Shown: positions 45,302 through 53,207, counted from the first letter of the stretch. The stretch: DNA of 64,000 nt from Anaerolineae bacterium (GCA_020848035.1 JADLAX010000014.1:62001-126000); one strand, 5' to 3'. Numbers and translations: made by a program. The notes: a model not told the origin generated them from the sequence alone.

Positions 45302-45940
45302 TCAAATTATGAAGCTCACAAGAAATAGACCAACCATGACAAGAAAATAAGAAACGAAAAGAGAAGCGATTATTTTTGCTCTTGCAATTTTGTGGATAGC
45401 TTGCAAGGCGTAAAATGTGGGAACGGCCGTATAAAAAATCAGCAACACCATCACCATGTCCCCTGAACGCCCCAGAAAACCCAACAAACCAGCAAGAATT
45501 AATGCCGGTGTAAAAATGGAATTTAGCAGGAACAATTGCTGCTTGAAATCACCCTTGCCGCCCATCAATTTTGCCAAACCGTAGGCCGTCCGGTACCCCA
45601 GCAAAACGATTAGCGGTGTAAAGACCAGCAAGCCCACAAACATTATTGCCGCCCCCAAAATAGGTGAACTGCTAAACGCGGCAACCTGTACTAGATCAAC
45701 GTTCAGCCCAAGTTGCTCGGCAAGTGCCAACGATAAGGCTGTCCGTGAACCGACCATGCGATTGCCCAATAGTTCTGCTATGAATACGGCCGTTCCTCTC
45801 AGAAAAGCCATCACCAAAAGAGATAGCCACAACCACTTCCATCCGCTGCCCTCGCCATCGGCATGATTTTGCAACTTTGCCTCAAATTTTTCGGCGCTGG
45901 GGTGCATCAGAATATCTTGCCAAGTTTTATCTGTCGTCAT
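45302..45940 (-). CDS. Yip1-family membrane protein
   Basis: 212 aa. Soluble N-terminus (~35 residues) then about five membrane helices; the SSPILGAAIMFVG segment, GKGDFKQQLFLLNSIFTPALIL and the final hydrophobic pair fit the Yip1 domain (PF04893). Function in bacteria is not known. It follows the CoA ligase gene on the same strand (upstream by 13 nt), so the pair may be co-transcribed. Confidence 0.7.
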   Translation of the reverse strand: MTTDKTWQDILMHPSAEKFEAKLQNHADGEGSGWKWLWLSLLVMAFLRGTAVFIAELLGNRMVGSRTALSLALAEQLGLNVDLVQVAAFSSSPILGAAIMFVGLLVFTPLIVLLGYRTAYGLAKLMGGKGDFKQQLFLLNSIFTPALILAGLLGFLGRSGDMVMVLLIFYTAVPTFYALQAIHKIARAKIIASLFVSYFLVMVGLFLVSFII

Positions 45941-46041
45941 TGCTTAGCTCACGATTTTATTGTTACTCAGGAATTTTCTGGCAGTTCAAAAGTAATTGAT
46001 ACGGGCTCGATTGGCAAACCCATTCGAGGAGAAAATTTTAT

Positions 46042-46398
46042 CTAGGCAGGCTCTTTTTTGCCCAAACTTTCGGCCAGGAATGTATTGACTAGGGTGTTCA
46101 TGCTCACCCCTTCTTGCCGGGCACGGGCGGCTAGACGGGCGTGGAGACTCTTGGGCACGCGCTGGATAAACTTGCCGCTGTAGCTGCCACCGCTGCCCGG
46201 TTCTGGCACGGGTAAATTCATGCTTTCCAGGGCCGCAATCGTTTCCTCAAGGGCATCCAGTCCGTTCTGAATCGCTTCTTCGACGGTCTCGCCATCGGAA
46301 ATGCACTCAGAAAAATCGGGAAACGAAATCAGATAGCCGCCGCCATCTTCTTCGGATAAGGGTTGAATTTCAAATGGATATTGTTTCAGGTCTTTCAT
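46042..46398 (-). CDS. hicB: HicB-family antitoxin
   Basis: 118 aa. Partial RNase-H-like HicB domain (~5-70; GGGYLISFPDFSECISDGETVEEAIQNGLDALEE) and a C-terminal ribbon-helix-helix-type segment (GKFIQRVPKSLHARLAARARQEGVSMNTLVNTFLAESL) for DNA binding and autoregulation. Directly downstream of hicA with a 3-nt gap. Neutralises the HicA mRNA interferase by complex formation. Confidence 0.92.
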   Translation of the reverse strand: MKDLKQYPFEIQPLSEEDGGGYLISFPDFSECISDGETVEEAIQNGLDALEETIAALESMNLPVPEPGSGGSYSGKFIQRVPKSLHARLAARARQEGVSMNTLVNTFLAESLGKKEPA

Positions 46399-46401
46399 GA
46401 T

Positions 46402-46626
46402 TTACTCCAATACAAACTCTACAAATTTCTTGATGTAAATTGGCTTTATCGGACGATGAGCCGGAACGGGTAAGGTTTGCCCATCTGGGCGAACAAAGAC
46501 GACATGGCTTGTACCGCGCTGCCGCCATTCAATTCCATAGGCCTCAGCAACCGTCTTCAAGCTTTCAATCCGCCAATCGCGCGGATTGTTTTGCATCTTG
46601 CTTAAAATCTTATCTGCCTTGCCCAC
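46402..46626 (-). CDS. hicA: HicA-family mRNA interferase toxin
   Basis: 74 aa. The dsRBD-like HicA fold is recognisable: an N-terminal helix, the catalytic His in RQRGTSHVVFVRPDG, then the HRPIKPIYIKKFVEFV segment. The apparent start is GTG at 46624-46626; no strong ribosome site is visible. Encoded before hicB, the classical order. Confidence 0.88.
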   Translation of the reverse strand: MGKADKILSKMQNNPRDWRIESLKTVAEAYGIEWRQRGTSHVVFVRPDGQTLPVPAHRPIKPIYIKKFVEFVLE

Positions 46627-46696
46627 GAGAAAATGATACTAAATGTGATAGCAAACTACAAGGGGTAAAATACAGCTCTTGCCAACGAACAAGGTG

Positions 46697-47377
46697 CTAA
46701 AAGCGCCAAAACGAACCGGAAAGACCAACTTTTTGAAAAATTGTCTCAACTTGCTCAACTGATCTTCCGGCAAAATCGGGCGAAAGGCGGTTGGCATACC
46801 AGCGCTGGGAAAGCTGCCAAACCTGCTCCAGTGAGAGAATCTTTCCCAGCGGCATCTGCTGCTGCTGGCACCACGCCCCAATGTTCTCTTCCGACCGGAA
46901 GAGCAGCATCGTGGCTCAGGTCAAAATTAAGTCATCGTACCAGTAGCATACGGGCAGGGGGAAGTGAATGACACCGCCACTGTGCTGTAACTGGCCATTC
47001 GTGATGGTGAGTACGGCCGTTCCCCCCCCATCCTCATACCCCGCCTCAATTACCGCATCCTGGTGCAGCGCAGCGGGGATGCCCAGCATGTCCCAGGCGC
47101 AGTTGGCCCAGTACGCCACCGGCCCCACCTGCACTCTGAATTTGGTGGGCAAGGCCGAGAATGGATTGGCCATGCGAATGTCCAGCGTGCCCGGTTCCAG
47201 GAAGAAAAAATGGTTGTCGTGCAGGCGCTGGTAGCTTTCTTCGATTTGGTGCGCGGGTAGGTGAAAGTAAACGGCCGTTTCCGCCACAGTCGGCGGGCGG
47301 GCAGTCTGCACAAACTGTTGGTAAACAAACGTGCGTACCGCTAAATCATGGTCAGAAATTTTGCTCGGGTCGCTCAT
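46697..47377 (-). CDS. MerB-like (organomercurial lyase family) protein, putative selenoprotein
   Basis: 226 codons if the in-frame TGA at 46916-46918 (codon 154) is read as selenocysteine; otherwise a 153-aa protein. The N-terminal half is a winged-helix-like region (TVAETAVYFHLPAHQIEESYQRLHDN) and the core has MerB features: Cys93 and Asp96 in YWANCAWDMLGIPAAL correspond to catalytic Cys96 and Asp99 of MerB. By my alignment from memory, MerB has its second catalytic Cys (Cys159, in FCCHVHFFAS) where this gene has T-TGA-ATMLLFRS. The same frame then continues 72 codons in good family sequence (ENIGAWCQQQQ, LSLEQVWQLSQRWYANRL) to a TAG. A SECIS-like hairpin follows the TGA. Alternative: a nonsense-mutated pseudogene. 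Substrate (organomercury or another thiophile) is inferred. Confidence 0.75.
46886..46903 (-). promoter_or_regulatory. Candidate bacterial SECIS element
   Basis: Minus-strand sequence: 12 nt after the TGA, CTCTTCC-GGTC-GGAAGAG forms a perfect 7-bp stem with a GGTC tetraloop; ATG/CAT can add an outer helix across a small internal loop. A UGA-to-apical-loop distance of 19 nt and a G at the loop start agree with the bacterial SECIS pattern; the E. coli fdhF loop also contains GGUC. Confidence 0.65.
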
Positions 47378-47477
47378 GTTGTGGTTAATCCTTTGGCACT
47401 GACAGCCATTTTCGAACGTATGGTAAAACAAAAAGCTGCATCTGCAAAACGGCCGTTTCCCCCACAAAAATCCCCAC

Positions 47478-47506
47478 TTTACCCCAGCCCCCTCTCGCAC
47501 TATAAT
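47478..47506 (+). promoter_or_regulatory. Predicted promoter with palindromic start-site element
   Basis: TTTACC (47478-47483), 17-bp spacer, TATAAT (47501-47506), reading toward the PRC-barrel gene. A perfect palindrome GACGCA-A-TGCGTC (47515-47527) lies on the expected start site and could be an operator. Confidence 0.6.
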
Positions 47507-47543
47507 CTTCTAAAGACGCAATGCGTCATAAACCAGAGAAGCC

Positions 47544-47603
47544 AGTGAAAAGTGATAGCGTAAAAAGTGAAAAGCAGACCACTTTTCACTTATCACTTTT
47601 TAC
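47544..47603. repeat. Iterated-word hairpin (AAAAGTG family) in a 5' leader
   Basis: AGTGAAAAGTG (47544-47554) pairs with 47580-47590 and GTAAAAAGTGA (47560-47570) with TCACTTTTTAC (47593-47603); both 11-bp pairs are perfect but partly exclusive. It lies in the presumed 5' untranslated leader of the PRC-barrel gene. Confidence 0.8.
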
Positions 47604-47648
47604 TTTTTACTCAGACACCCGCAAACTCATCCAAAAAGGGGCAACACC

Positions 47649-48260
47649 ATGCGTTTAGGCAAAGATTTAGTCGGCAAACAGATCATTAGCGTGACAGACG
47701 GCCGTTCCCTCGGCAATGCCAAAGATATCTACATCAACAGCGACCTCACCGCCATCACCGGCATCTACCTCGGCTCCGAAGGCATCATCAAACGCAAACA
47801 TTTTCTCATCACCCGGGCCGATGTGGTGGTGTTTGGCATTGACGCCATCCTGGTGCGCAACAGCGAGATCATCACCGAAGAGAGCAACCTGCCCGAATCG
47901 GTAGCCTGGATCCGCCTGAGCAAACTCAACAAGCGCGAAGTTGACACGCCCGGCGGCACCAAAGTGGCCACCATCGGCGACATCATCCTGGGCGAACAAG
48001 GCAATATCACCGGCTTTGCCCTCTCCCGCGTCTTTGTGGAAGGCCCCATCGAGAAAAACGGCACCATCCCGCGCGGTGCGGTCATCGACACGGGCGCTGA
48101 AGATGGCGTCATGACCATCGACCTGACCAAGGCCGAAAACCCGGATGCCATCCAGGCCGCCCCAACCGAACCGCCCATCTCAGCCCTGCCCGAACCGGCA
48201 GCCGCACCCACCACCGATCCCGAAATTGAAGACCCTGAAACCGACCCGGACGCCGCCTGA
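47649..48260 (+). CDS. PRC-barrel domain protein
   Basis: 203 aa. Two PRC-barrel-like halves: LGKDLVGKQIISVTDGRSLGNAKDIYINSDLTAITGIYL (~1-85) and VDTPGGTKVATIGDIILGEQGNITGFALS (~98-165). The second half carries an insertion with FVEGPIEKNGTIPRGAVID. The tail is Pro/Glu/Asp-rich and probably disordered. PRC barrels act in RNA processing or as adaptors; the precise role is not apparent. AAGGGG precedes the ATG by 7 nt. Confidence 0.82.
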   Translation: MRLGKDLVGKQIISVTDGRSLGNAKDIYINSDLTAITGIYLGSEGIIKRKHFLITRADVVVFGIDAILVRNSEIITEESNLPESVAWIRLSKLNKREVDTPGGTKVATIGDIILGEQGNITGFALSRVFVEGPIEKNGTIPRGAVIDTGAEDGVMTIDLTKAENPDAIQAAPTEPPISALPEPAAAPTTDPEIEDPETDPDAA

Positions 48261-48348
48261 CCAAAATCCTGAAAATCCGCGCCATCCGCGGCAAAAACTC
48301 TTCCAGCGCCCGTGCGCCCACATTTTTACAATCAAAAGGAGCTAACCC

Positions 48349-49497
48349 ATGAGCAGCACAGTCCACTTCGCCCTCAACAATGAACAAAAGATGATCCAGC
48401 AGTTGGCCCGCGATTTCGCCCGCAACGAAATGGCCCCCGTCGCCGAACATTACGACCAGACCCACGAATACCCCTGGCCCGTCATCAAAAAGGCCCAGGC
48501 ACTCGGCTTCACCACCCTCAACATCCCGGAAGAGTACGGCGGTCTCGGCCTGAGCTTGCTGGAAGAATGTATGGTTTCGGAAGAGTTAGCCTGGGGCTGC
48601 TCTGGCATGAGCACGGCGATGGGCGTGAATGGCCTGGCCATCCTGCCCATTCTCATTGGCGGCAGCGAGGCACAGAAAAAGGAATATTGCGGCCGTTTGG
48701 TTGATGGGCAAATGGCCAGCTACGGTCTCACCGAACCCGAGGCCGGTTCCGACGTGGCAGGCATCAAAACCACGGCCCGCAAAGAAGGCGATCATTACAT
48801 CCTCAACGGTTCCAAAACGTTCATTACCGGGGCAACCGTGGCCAACTTCTTCACCGTTTTTGCCTATACAGACATCGCCCAGCGCTACAACGGCATGAGC
48901 TGCTTTGTGATCGAGCGTGACTGGGAAGGTGTCAGCGTGGGCCAGCCGTTCAACAAGATGGGCCAGCACGCCTCCGATACGGCCGAACTCATCTTCGACA
49001 ATGTAAAAGTGCCCGCCACCCACCGGCTGGGCGAAGAAGGCAAAGGCTTCCTCATCGCCATGAAGGTATTCGACCGCAGCCGCCCGCCCACCTCGGCCGG
49101 GGCGGTGGGTGTGGCCCAACGCGCCCTGGATGAGGCCATCCGCTACGCCAAGGAGCGTGTGGTGAAGGGCCAGCCGATCTGGAAACACCAGGTTATCGGC
49201 CACATGATTGCCGACATGGCGATGGAAGTGGAAGCGGCCCGGCTGCTGGTGTGGAAATCCGCCTGGGCCGTCGATGAGGGGTTGAGCAACACGCTCTACT
49301 CCGCCTTTGGCAAAGCGTACGCTGCCGACAAAGCAATGAAGATCGCTACCGACGCCGTGCAGGTTTTTGGCGGCTATGGTTACATGTCCGAATACCCCGT
49401 GGAAAAGCTGATGCGCGACGCCAAGATTTACCAGATCTACGAAGGCACCAGCCAGATTCAACGGGAAATCATCGTCCGCGAGCTGTTTCGCAAGTAG
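48349..49497 (+). CDS. Acyl-CoA dehydrogenase
   Basis: 382 aa, full-length FAD-dependent enzyme catalysing alpha,beta-dehydrogenation of an acyl-CoA. N-terminal helical domain (1-120), the family signature YGLTEPEAGSDVAG (~125), beta domain with LNGSKTFITGA, C-terminal helical domain with DAVQVFGGYGYMSEYPVEKLMRDAKIYQIYEGTSQIQ, in which the Glu of YEGTS is the catalytic base position. A short- or medium-chain or branched-chain substrate is likely. GGAG lies 7 nt before the ATG. No etfAB genes are near. Confidence 0.95.
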   Translation: MSSTVHFALNNEQKMIQQLARDFARNEMAPVAEHYDQTHEYPWPVIKKAQALGFTTLNIPEEYGGLGLSLLEECMVSEELAWGCSGMSTAMGVNGLAILPILIGGSEAQKKEYCGRLVDGQMASYGLTEPEAGSDVAGIKTTARKEGDHYILNGSKTFITGATVANFFTVFAYTDIAQRYNGMSCFVIERDWEGVSVGQPFNKMGQHASDTAELIFDNVKVPATHRLGEEGKGFLIAMKVFDRSRPPTSAGAVGVAQRALDEAIRYAKERVVKGQPIWKHQVIGHMIADMAMEVEAARLLVWKSAWAVDEGLSNTLYSAFGKAYAADKAMKIATDAVQVFGGYGYMSEYPVEKLMRDAKIYQIYEGTSQIQREIIVRELFRK

Positions 49498-49498
49498 A

Positions 49499-49561
49499 CG
49501 GTAATCCGTATTTGGTGGTCGGTTATCGGTATTCGGTAGGTAAACCGATTACGGATTACCG
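49499..49561. repeat. Iterated-word inverted repeat (GGTAATC family)
   Basis: CGGTAATCCGTA (49499-49510) pairs perfectly with TACGGATTACCG (49550-49561); further GGTTATCGGTATTCGG words fill the loop. It begins 2 nt after the acyl-CoA dehydrogenase stop and is related to 19880-19947. Confidence 0.82.
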
Positions 49562-49604
49562 CTAACCGTTCACCGCTTACTCGTGTCCTAGTGCGATTGT
49601 CCCA

Positions 49605-49632
49605 TTTACCAGGGTAGGTCAATCCGTATAAT
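49605..49632 (+). promoter_or_regulatory. Predicted promoter of a short transcript
   Basis: TTTACC (49605-49610), 16-bp spacer, TATAAT (49627-49632). The next feature downstream is a strong terminator about 45-70 nt away, not a gene start. Confidence 0.6.
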
Positions 49633-49639
49633 ACAAAGC

Positions 49640-49712
49640 ACGCAAGGACACACAACTTTTTCTCCTTTTATCAAGAGCTCCGGGACCCCCTCCCCCGGAG
49701 CTCTCCTCTTTT
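49640..49712 (+). ncRNA. Candidate small RNA (~70 nt) or leader
   Basis: Bounded by a TTTACC-16-TATAAT promoter and a perfect 11-bp terminator. It contains two CU-rich segments likely to be single-stranded: TTTTTCTCCTTTT and the terminator loop ACCCCCTCC. Both resemble anti-Shine-Dalgarno sequences, as in C-rich regulatory RNAs. No open reading frame with a ribosome site fits. Could instead be a terminated leader of the DUF368 gene. Confidence 0.45.
49674..49710 (+). terminator. Rho-independent terminator
   Basis: AGAGCTCCGGG (49674-49684) pairs perfectly with CCCGGAGCTCT (49694-49704), loop ACCCCCTCC, followed by CCTCTTTTT. Confidence 0.9.
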
Positions 49713-49780
49713 TGGGCAGTTTTTGCATTTTCCCAACGTCGAAACGTGAATGGTAAGTCAAAAGTGGTTCAGTTGGGGCG

Positions 49781-49836
49781 GCTCCCGCAGTGCGGGGAGC
49801 TTTCGCAGTGCGAGGGAGCTCTCGCAGTGCGAGGGA
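49781..49836 (+). repeat. Three tandem 18-19 bp hairpin units before the DUF368 promoter
   Basis: Units at 49781-49798, 49799-49817 and 49818-49836 share GCTxxCGCAGTGCGxGGGA. Each contains its own small palindrome (CGCAGTGCG). They end 5 bp before an extended -10 promoter. Confidence 0.85.
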
Positions 49837-49840
49837 GCTG

Positions 49841-49849
49841 TGTTATAAT
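49841..49849 (+). promoter_or_regulatory. Extended -10 promoter for the DUF368 gene
   Basis: TG-T-TATAAT (TATAAT at 49844-49849) is an extended -10; no good -35 is present because the tandem hairpin repeats occupy that position. The expected leader is about 36 nt. Confidence 0.6.
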
Positions 49850-49891
49850 TCCGCGTTTGCTTAACCAAAAACGACTATCAGAGAGAGACAT

Positions 49892-50914
49892 ATGCAGAAA
49901 ACGACAATGGAGGAAACGGCCGTTTCCCCTAAAAAACAGCGCAGCATCCTTGAGTATTTAGGCCTCACCGCTCGCGGCATTTGCATGGGCGCAGCAGACA
50001 TTGTGCCCGGCGTTTCCGGTGGTACCATGGCCTTCATCCTGGGCATCTACGAGGAGCTGATCGACGCCATTCGCACCCTGGGCCGCCCCCACTTTCTTGA
50101 AGCGGTTTTCAAATTTCGCATCAAAGACGTGCTAAAAATTCTCAATTGGGAATTTTTGCTTGCCGTAGCGACCGGCATTTTTATTGCCATCATCACCCTC
50201 TCCCACGCGTTGGAATCCCTGTTGGTTAACCAACCGGTCTTTCTGTGGAGTTTTTTCTTTGGCCTGGTGCTGGCCTCGGTGCTGGTGGTCAGCAAGCGGG
50301 TTAAACGGTGGTCAGCCCAGTTAGTCGTGGCCCTGCTGCTGGGGGCAGCGGGCGCTTATGTGTTGGTTGGCCTGGTGCCGGTGCAAACGCCCAACGATTG
50401 GTGGTTTCTCATCATCAGTGGCGCGGTGGCCAGCTGCGCCCTCATCTTGCCGGGCGTCTCGGGCGCATTTTTGCTGGTTTTGCTGGGCAAATACCAGTAT
50501 GTCCTGGGTTCGGTGAATGATTTGCGGGCGGGTGATTTAGATGCGGCCGTTCCCCTCATTTTGGTAGCCATTGGGGCGGTGGTGGGGCTGGTCTCCTTTA
50601 CCCAGGTTCTGGGCTGGCTGTTCAAAAAATACCATGACCTCACCGTCTCGGTACTCATTGGCCTGATGGTTGGCAGTTTGCGCAAAATCTGGCCGTGGAA
50701 GATGGAACTGGATTGGCTGCGTGATGCCGCAGGCCAGTTTGTGCTGGACAGCGAAGGCCAACGCCTGGTTATTCAAGAGGCCAACATTTGGCCCAATTTA
50801 AGCAGCAGCGAAGGGTTATTGCAGTTTGGCATTGCGGCCGTTTTGATGCTGGCTGGCATTGGTGCTATTCTTCTGCTGGAGCGCATGGCCACACGCCTGG
50901 AAACAAACAAATGA
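49892..50914 (+). CDS. popT: DUF368 membrane protein, undecaprenyl-phosphate translocase (PopT-type)
   Basis: 340 aa, polytopic with about nine membrane segments. DUF368 signatures appear twice: GAADIVPGVSGGTMAFILGIYEELI near the N-terminus and ALILPGVSGAFLLVLLGKYQYVL in the middle, marking an inverted or duplicated half. DUF368 proteins return undecaprenyl phosphate (C55-P) across the membrane for reuse in cell-wall and surface-polymer synthesis. GAGAGAG lies just before the ATG. The next gene is a DedA-family protein, the other known class of C55-P carrier. Confidence 0.9.
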   Translation: MQKTTMEETAVSPKKQRSILEYLGLTARGICMGAADIVPGVSGGTMAFILGIYEELIDAIRTLGRPHFLEAVFKFRIKDVLKILNWEFLLAVATGIFIAIITLSHALESLLVNQPVFLWSFFFGLVLASVLVVSKRVKRWSAQLVVALLLGAAGAYVLVGLVPVQTPNDWWFLIISGAVASCALILPGVSGAFLLVLLGKYQYVLGSVNDLRAGDLDAAVPLILVAIGAVVGLVSFTQVLGWLFKKYHDLTVSVLIGLMVGSLRKIWPWKMELDWLRDAAGQFVLDSEGQRLVIQEANIWPNLSSSEGLLQFGIAAVLMLAGIGAILLLERMATRLETNK

Positions 50915-50940
50915 TTCCTCTGCGGTAAGGTCAGGAACCT

Positions 50941-51615
50941 ATGGATTTTCTCAAAAGTATCGTTGATTTGTTTCTCCATCTGGATGACTACCTCAATGTG
51001 GCCATTCAAACGTATGGGTTTTGGACGTATGGCCTGCTGTTTGTGGTAATTTTCATCGAAACAGGGCTGGTGATCACGCCGTTTCTACCGGGTGATTCGC
51101 TTTTATTTGCGGCGGGCACGTTTGCCGCCCTGGGATCGTTGAACATTTATTTGTTGTGGGGCTTATTGGTGGTAGCGGCCGTTTTAGGCGACACGGCCAA
51201 TTATTGGATTGGTCACAAGCTGGGGCTGGCTATCTTTGACACGCAAAACCGCTTCCTGAAGAAAGTCTTGAAGAAAGAATATCTGGAAAAGACCGAAGCG
51301 TTTTATGCCAAACACGGTGGCAAGACGATTGTGCTGGCCCGCTTTGTGCCTATCGTGCGCACCTTTGCTCCGTTTGTCGCCGGGGTAGGGACGATGGAAT
51401 ACGGCCGTTTCATCTCCTACAACGTCATCGGTGGCTTTTTGTGGGTAACCCTGTTCCTCTTCATGGGCAACTTCTTCGGCAACATTCCCTTTGTCAAAGC
51501 CAACTTTGAACTGGTGATCATCGGTATCATCCTGGTGTCCGTTCTGCCCATGTTGGTTGAATATCTAAAAGCGCGCAGCGAAAAGAAAGCCAGCGCAGCT
51601 GGCCCTACGCTGTAG
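50941..51615 (+). CDS. DedA family membrane protein
   Basis: 224 aa. DedA/VTT features: the FIETGLVITPFLPGDSLLFAAGTFAA re-entrant segment with its conserved Glu and Asp, GDTANYWIGHKLG, and LARFVPIVRTFAPFVAGVGTMEYGRF with paired conserved Args. Some DedA proteins (UptA) translocate C55-P, others phosphatidylethanolamine or are linked to proton-motive-force homeostasis. It lies 26 nt after the DUF368 gene, presumably one operon. Confidence 0.93.
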   Translation: MDFLKSIVDLFLHLDDYLNVAIQTYGFWTYGLLFVVIFIETGLVITPFLPGDSLLFAAGTFAALGSLNIYLLWGLLVVAAVLGDTANYWIGHKLGLAIFDTQNRFLKKVLKKEYLEKTEAFYAKHGGKTIVLARFVPIVRTFAPFVAGVGTMEYGRFISYNVIGGFLWVTLFLFMGNFFGNIPFVKANFELVIIGIILVSVLPMLVEYLKARSEKKASAAGPTL

Positions 51616-51636
51616 TACGCTGAATGTAGGGAAAAG

Positions 51637-52389
51637 ATGGCCCGTATTCGTGCGGTTCTGTTTGATATGGATGACACCCTGATCGATTGGTCAGGTGCGC
51701 AAGGTGACATCACCAGTATCGAAACCCGCCACCTGCGCAATGTCTACCATTATCTCGCCAGGCAAAACCATCCGCTGCCCCCTTTCCCTCTTTTTTTTGA
51801 GCAGTTTCGCACCACCATGTTTGCCGTTTGGGCCGAAGCCAAGAAGGATTGGACCGGCGTTTCTTTTGTTGGGGTGCTGCGTACCTTGTTTGCCTGCTGC
51901 GGCCTCAACGTGGCCGCCATCGACATGGATGCAGTGCTGCGGGCCTACGACTGGGGTGTCATTCCCGGCGTGGTGCCCTTTGCCGATGCCGCCAGGGTGC
52001 TGGCCAGCCTTAAAAACGATGGCTACAAAACAGGCCTCATCACCAACTCGATGCAGCCTATCTGGATGCGCGAAATTGAGCTGAGCGCCTTTGGCCTTCT
52101 CGACTATCTAGACGCCCGGCTCACCTCCGGTGACGTTGGTTATATGAAACCACATCCCGTAATCTACCAGCGGGCGTTAGAATTGTTGGAAGTGGAGGCG
52201 GAAGCGGCCGTATTTGTCGGTGATCGGCCCGAAAACGATATTGCCGGGGCCAACCAGGTTGGCCTCACCAGCGTGTTAATGGCCCCGCCCCACCTCAACC
52301 GCGCTCTCAACGGTGTCCAACCGAATTTTATTATCTCCAAACTAGAGGAACTGCTGCCCATTCTGGCGCAGTTACAAGGTGAATCATGA
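51637..52389 (+). CDS. HAD-superfamily hydrolase
   Basis: 250 aa, subfamily with a helical cap. Motif I LFDMDDTLIDW (nucleophile and acid/base Asp), motif II in TGLITNSMQP, motif III Lys in GYMKPHPVIYQRALELL, motif IV VFVGDRPENDIAGA. Likely a phosphatase for a small phosphorylated metabolite. Its stop overlaps the SEC-C gene start by 4 bp, in a chain leading to aroA. Confidence 0.92.
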   Translation: MARIRAVLFDMDDTLIDWSGAQGDITSIETRHLRNVYHYLARQNHPLPPFPLFFEQFRTTMFAVWAEAKKDWTGVSFVGVLRTLFACCGLNVAAIDMDAVLRAYDWGVIPGVVPFADAARVLASLKNDGYKTGLITNSMQPIWMREIELSAFGLLDYLDARLTSGDVGYMKPHPVIYQRALELLEVEAEAAVFVGDRPENDIAGANQVGLTSVLMAPPHLNRALNGVQPNFIISKLEELLPILAQLQGES

Positions 52390-53207
52390 GCAAACCAGGA
52401 CGCAACGACCTCTGCTACTGCGGCAGCGGCCTCAAATACAAAAAATGTCACATGCAAGAAGATCAAGCCGTGGAAAAAGAGCGCAGCCTCAACGAACGGG
52501 CGGGGAACTTCATCCGCCGCGATCTGCTGAAGTTCGCCCGCGATGAGCGTTTTGCTGAGGAGTTTGCCCAAACGCTGGCAATTTACTGGGATGGCTACTA
52601 CGACCCCTCCAACGCCGAGCAGATGAGCCAACCAGAAGCCCTGCGCTTCTTCGACTGGTTCCTCTTTGACCACGAACTGCCTAACGGCAAGCGCCTCATC
52701 GAAATTTATGCCGAGGAGCGCATGGAAGAGTTATCCACTGCTCAGCAGAAAATCGCCGCCGACTGGGTGCACGTGGGCGCAGGCAGCCTGTACGAACTCA
52801 CTGCCTATGAAGGCCAACTCCTACAGCTGCGCGACTACTTCACTGGCGAGGAGTCTGAGGTGTATGAAGCGGGCGGGCGCGGCAACGTCGAGCTGGGCGA
52901 GCTGATCATCACCCGCCTGGTGCCCGTGTCCGACCGCATTGAGCTCAGTACCACCGCCGCCTACCTGCCCGCCGCCGAAATCACCGACGTCAAAGACAAA
53001 ATTGAAGCCGCCAAAGCCGCTTACCTGGCCGAACATCCAGACGCCAGCCACACCGACTTTATGCGCAAGCACAGCCATCTGCTGGTGCACCACGCGCTGC
53101 TGGAGGCCAAAAACCAGGGCCGCCCCCCGGTCACCCGCCTGGATGCCAACCGGCCGGACACCAAAACACAAAAGATTGCCCGCGGCATGGCCCGCTTCAA
53201 GCGATGA
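52386..53207 (+). CDS. SEC-C motif protein
   Basis: 273 aa. It begins with a SEC-C zinc motif (GRNDLCYCGSGLKYKKCH: CxCx8CH), a chromatin/SecA-type zinc finger that often recruits proteins to SecB or nucleic acid. The rest is helical then alpha/beta (FDWFLFDHELPNGKRLIE, a core seen in other SEC-C proteins of unknown role) and ends basic. Coupled by 4-bp overlaps to the HAD gene before it and aroA after it. Confidence 0.85.
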   Translation: MSKPGRNDLCYCGSGLKYKKCHMQEDQAVEKERSLNERAGNFIRRDLLKFARDERFAEEFAQTLAIYWDGYYDPSNAEQMSQPEALRFFDWFLFDHELPNGKRLIEIYAEERMEELSTAQQKIAADWVHVGAGSLYELTAYEGQLLQLRDYFTGEESEVYEAGGRGNVELGELIITRLVPVSDRIELSTTAAYLPAAEITDVKDKIEAAKAAYLAEHPDASHTDFMRKHSHLLVHHALLEAKNQGRPPVTRLDANRPDTKTQKIARGMARFKR

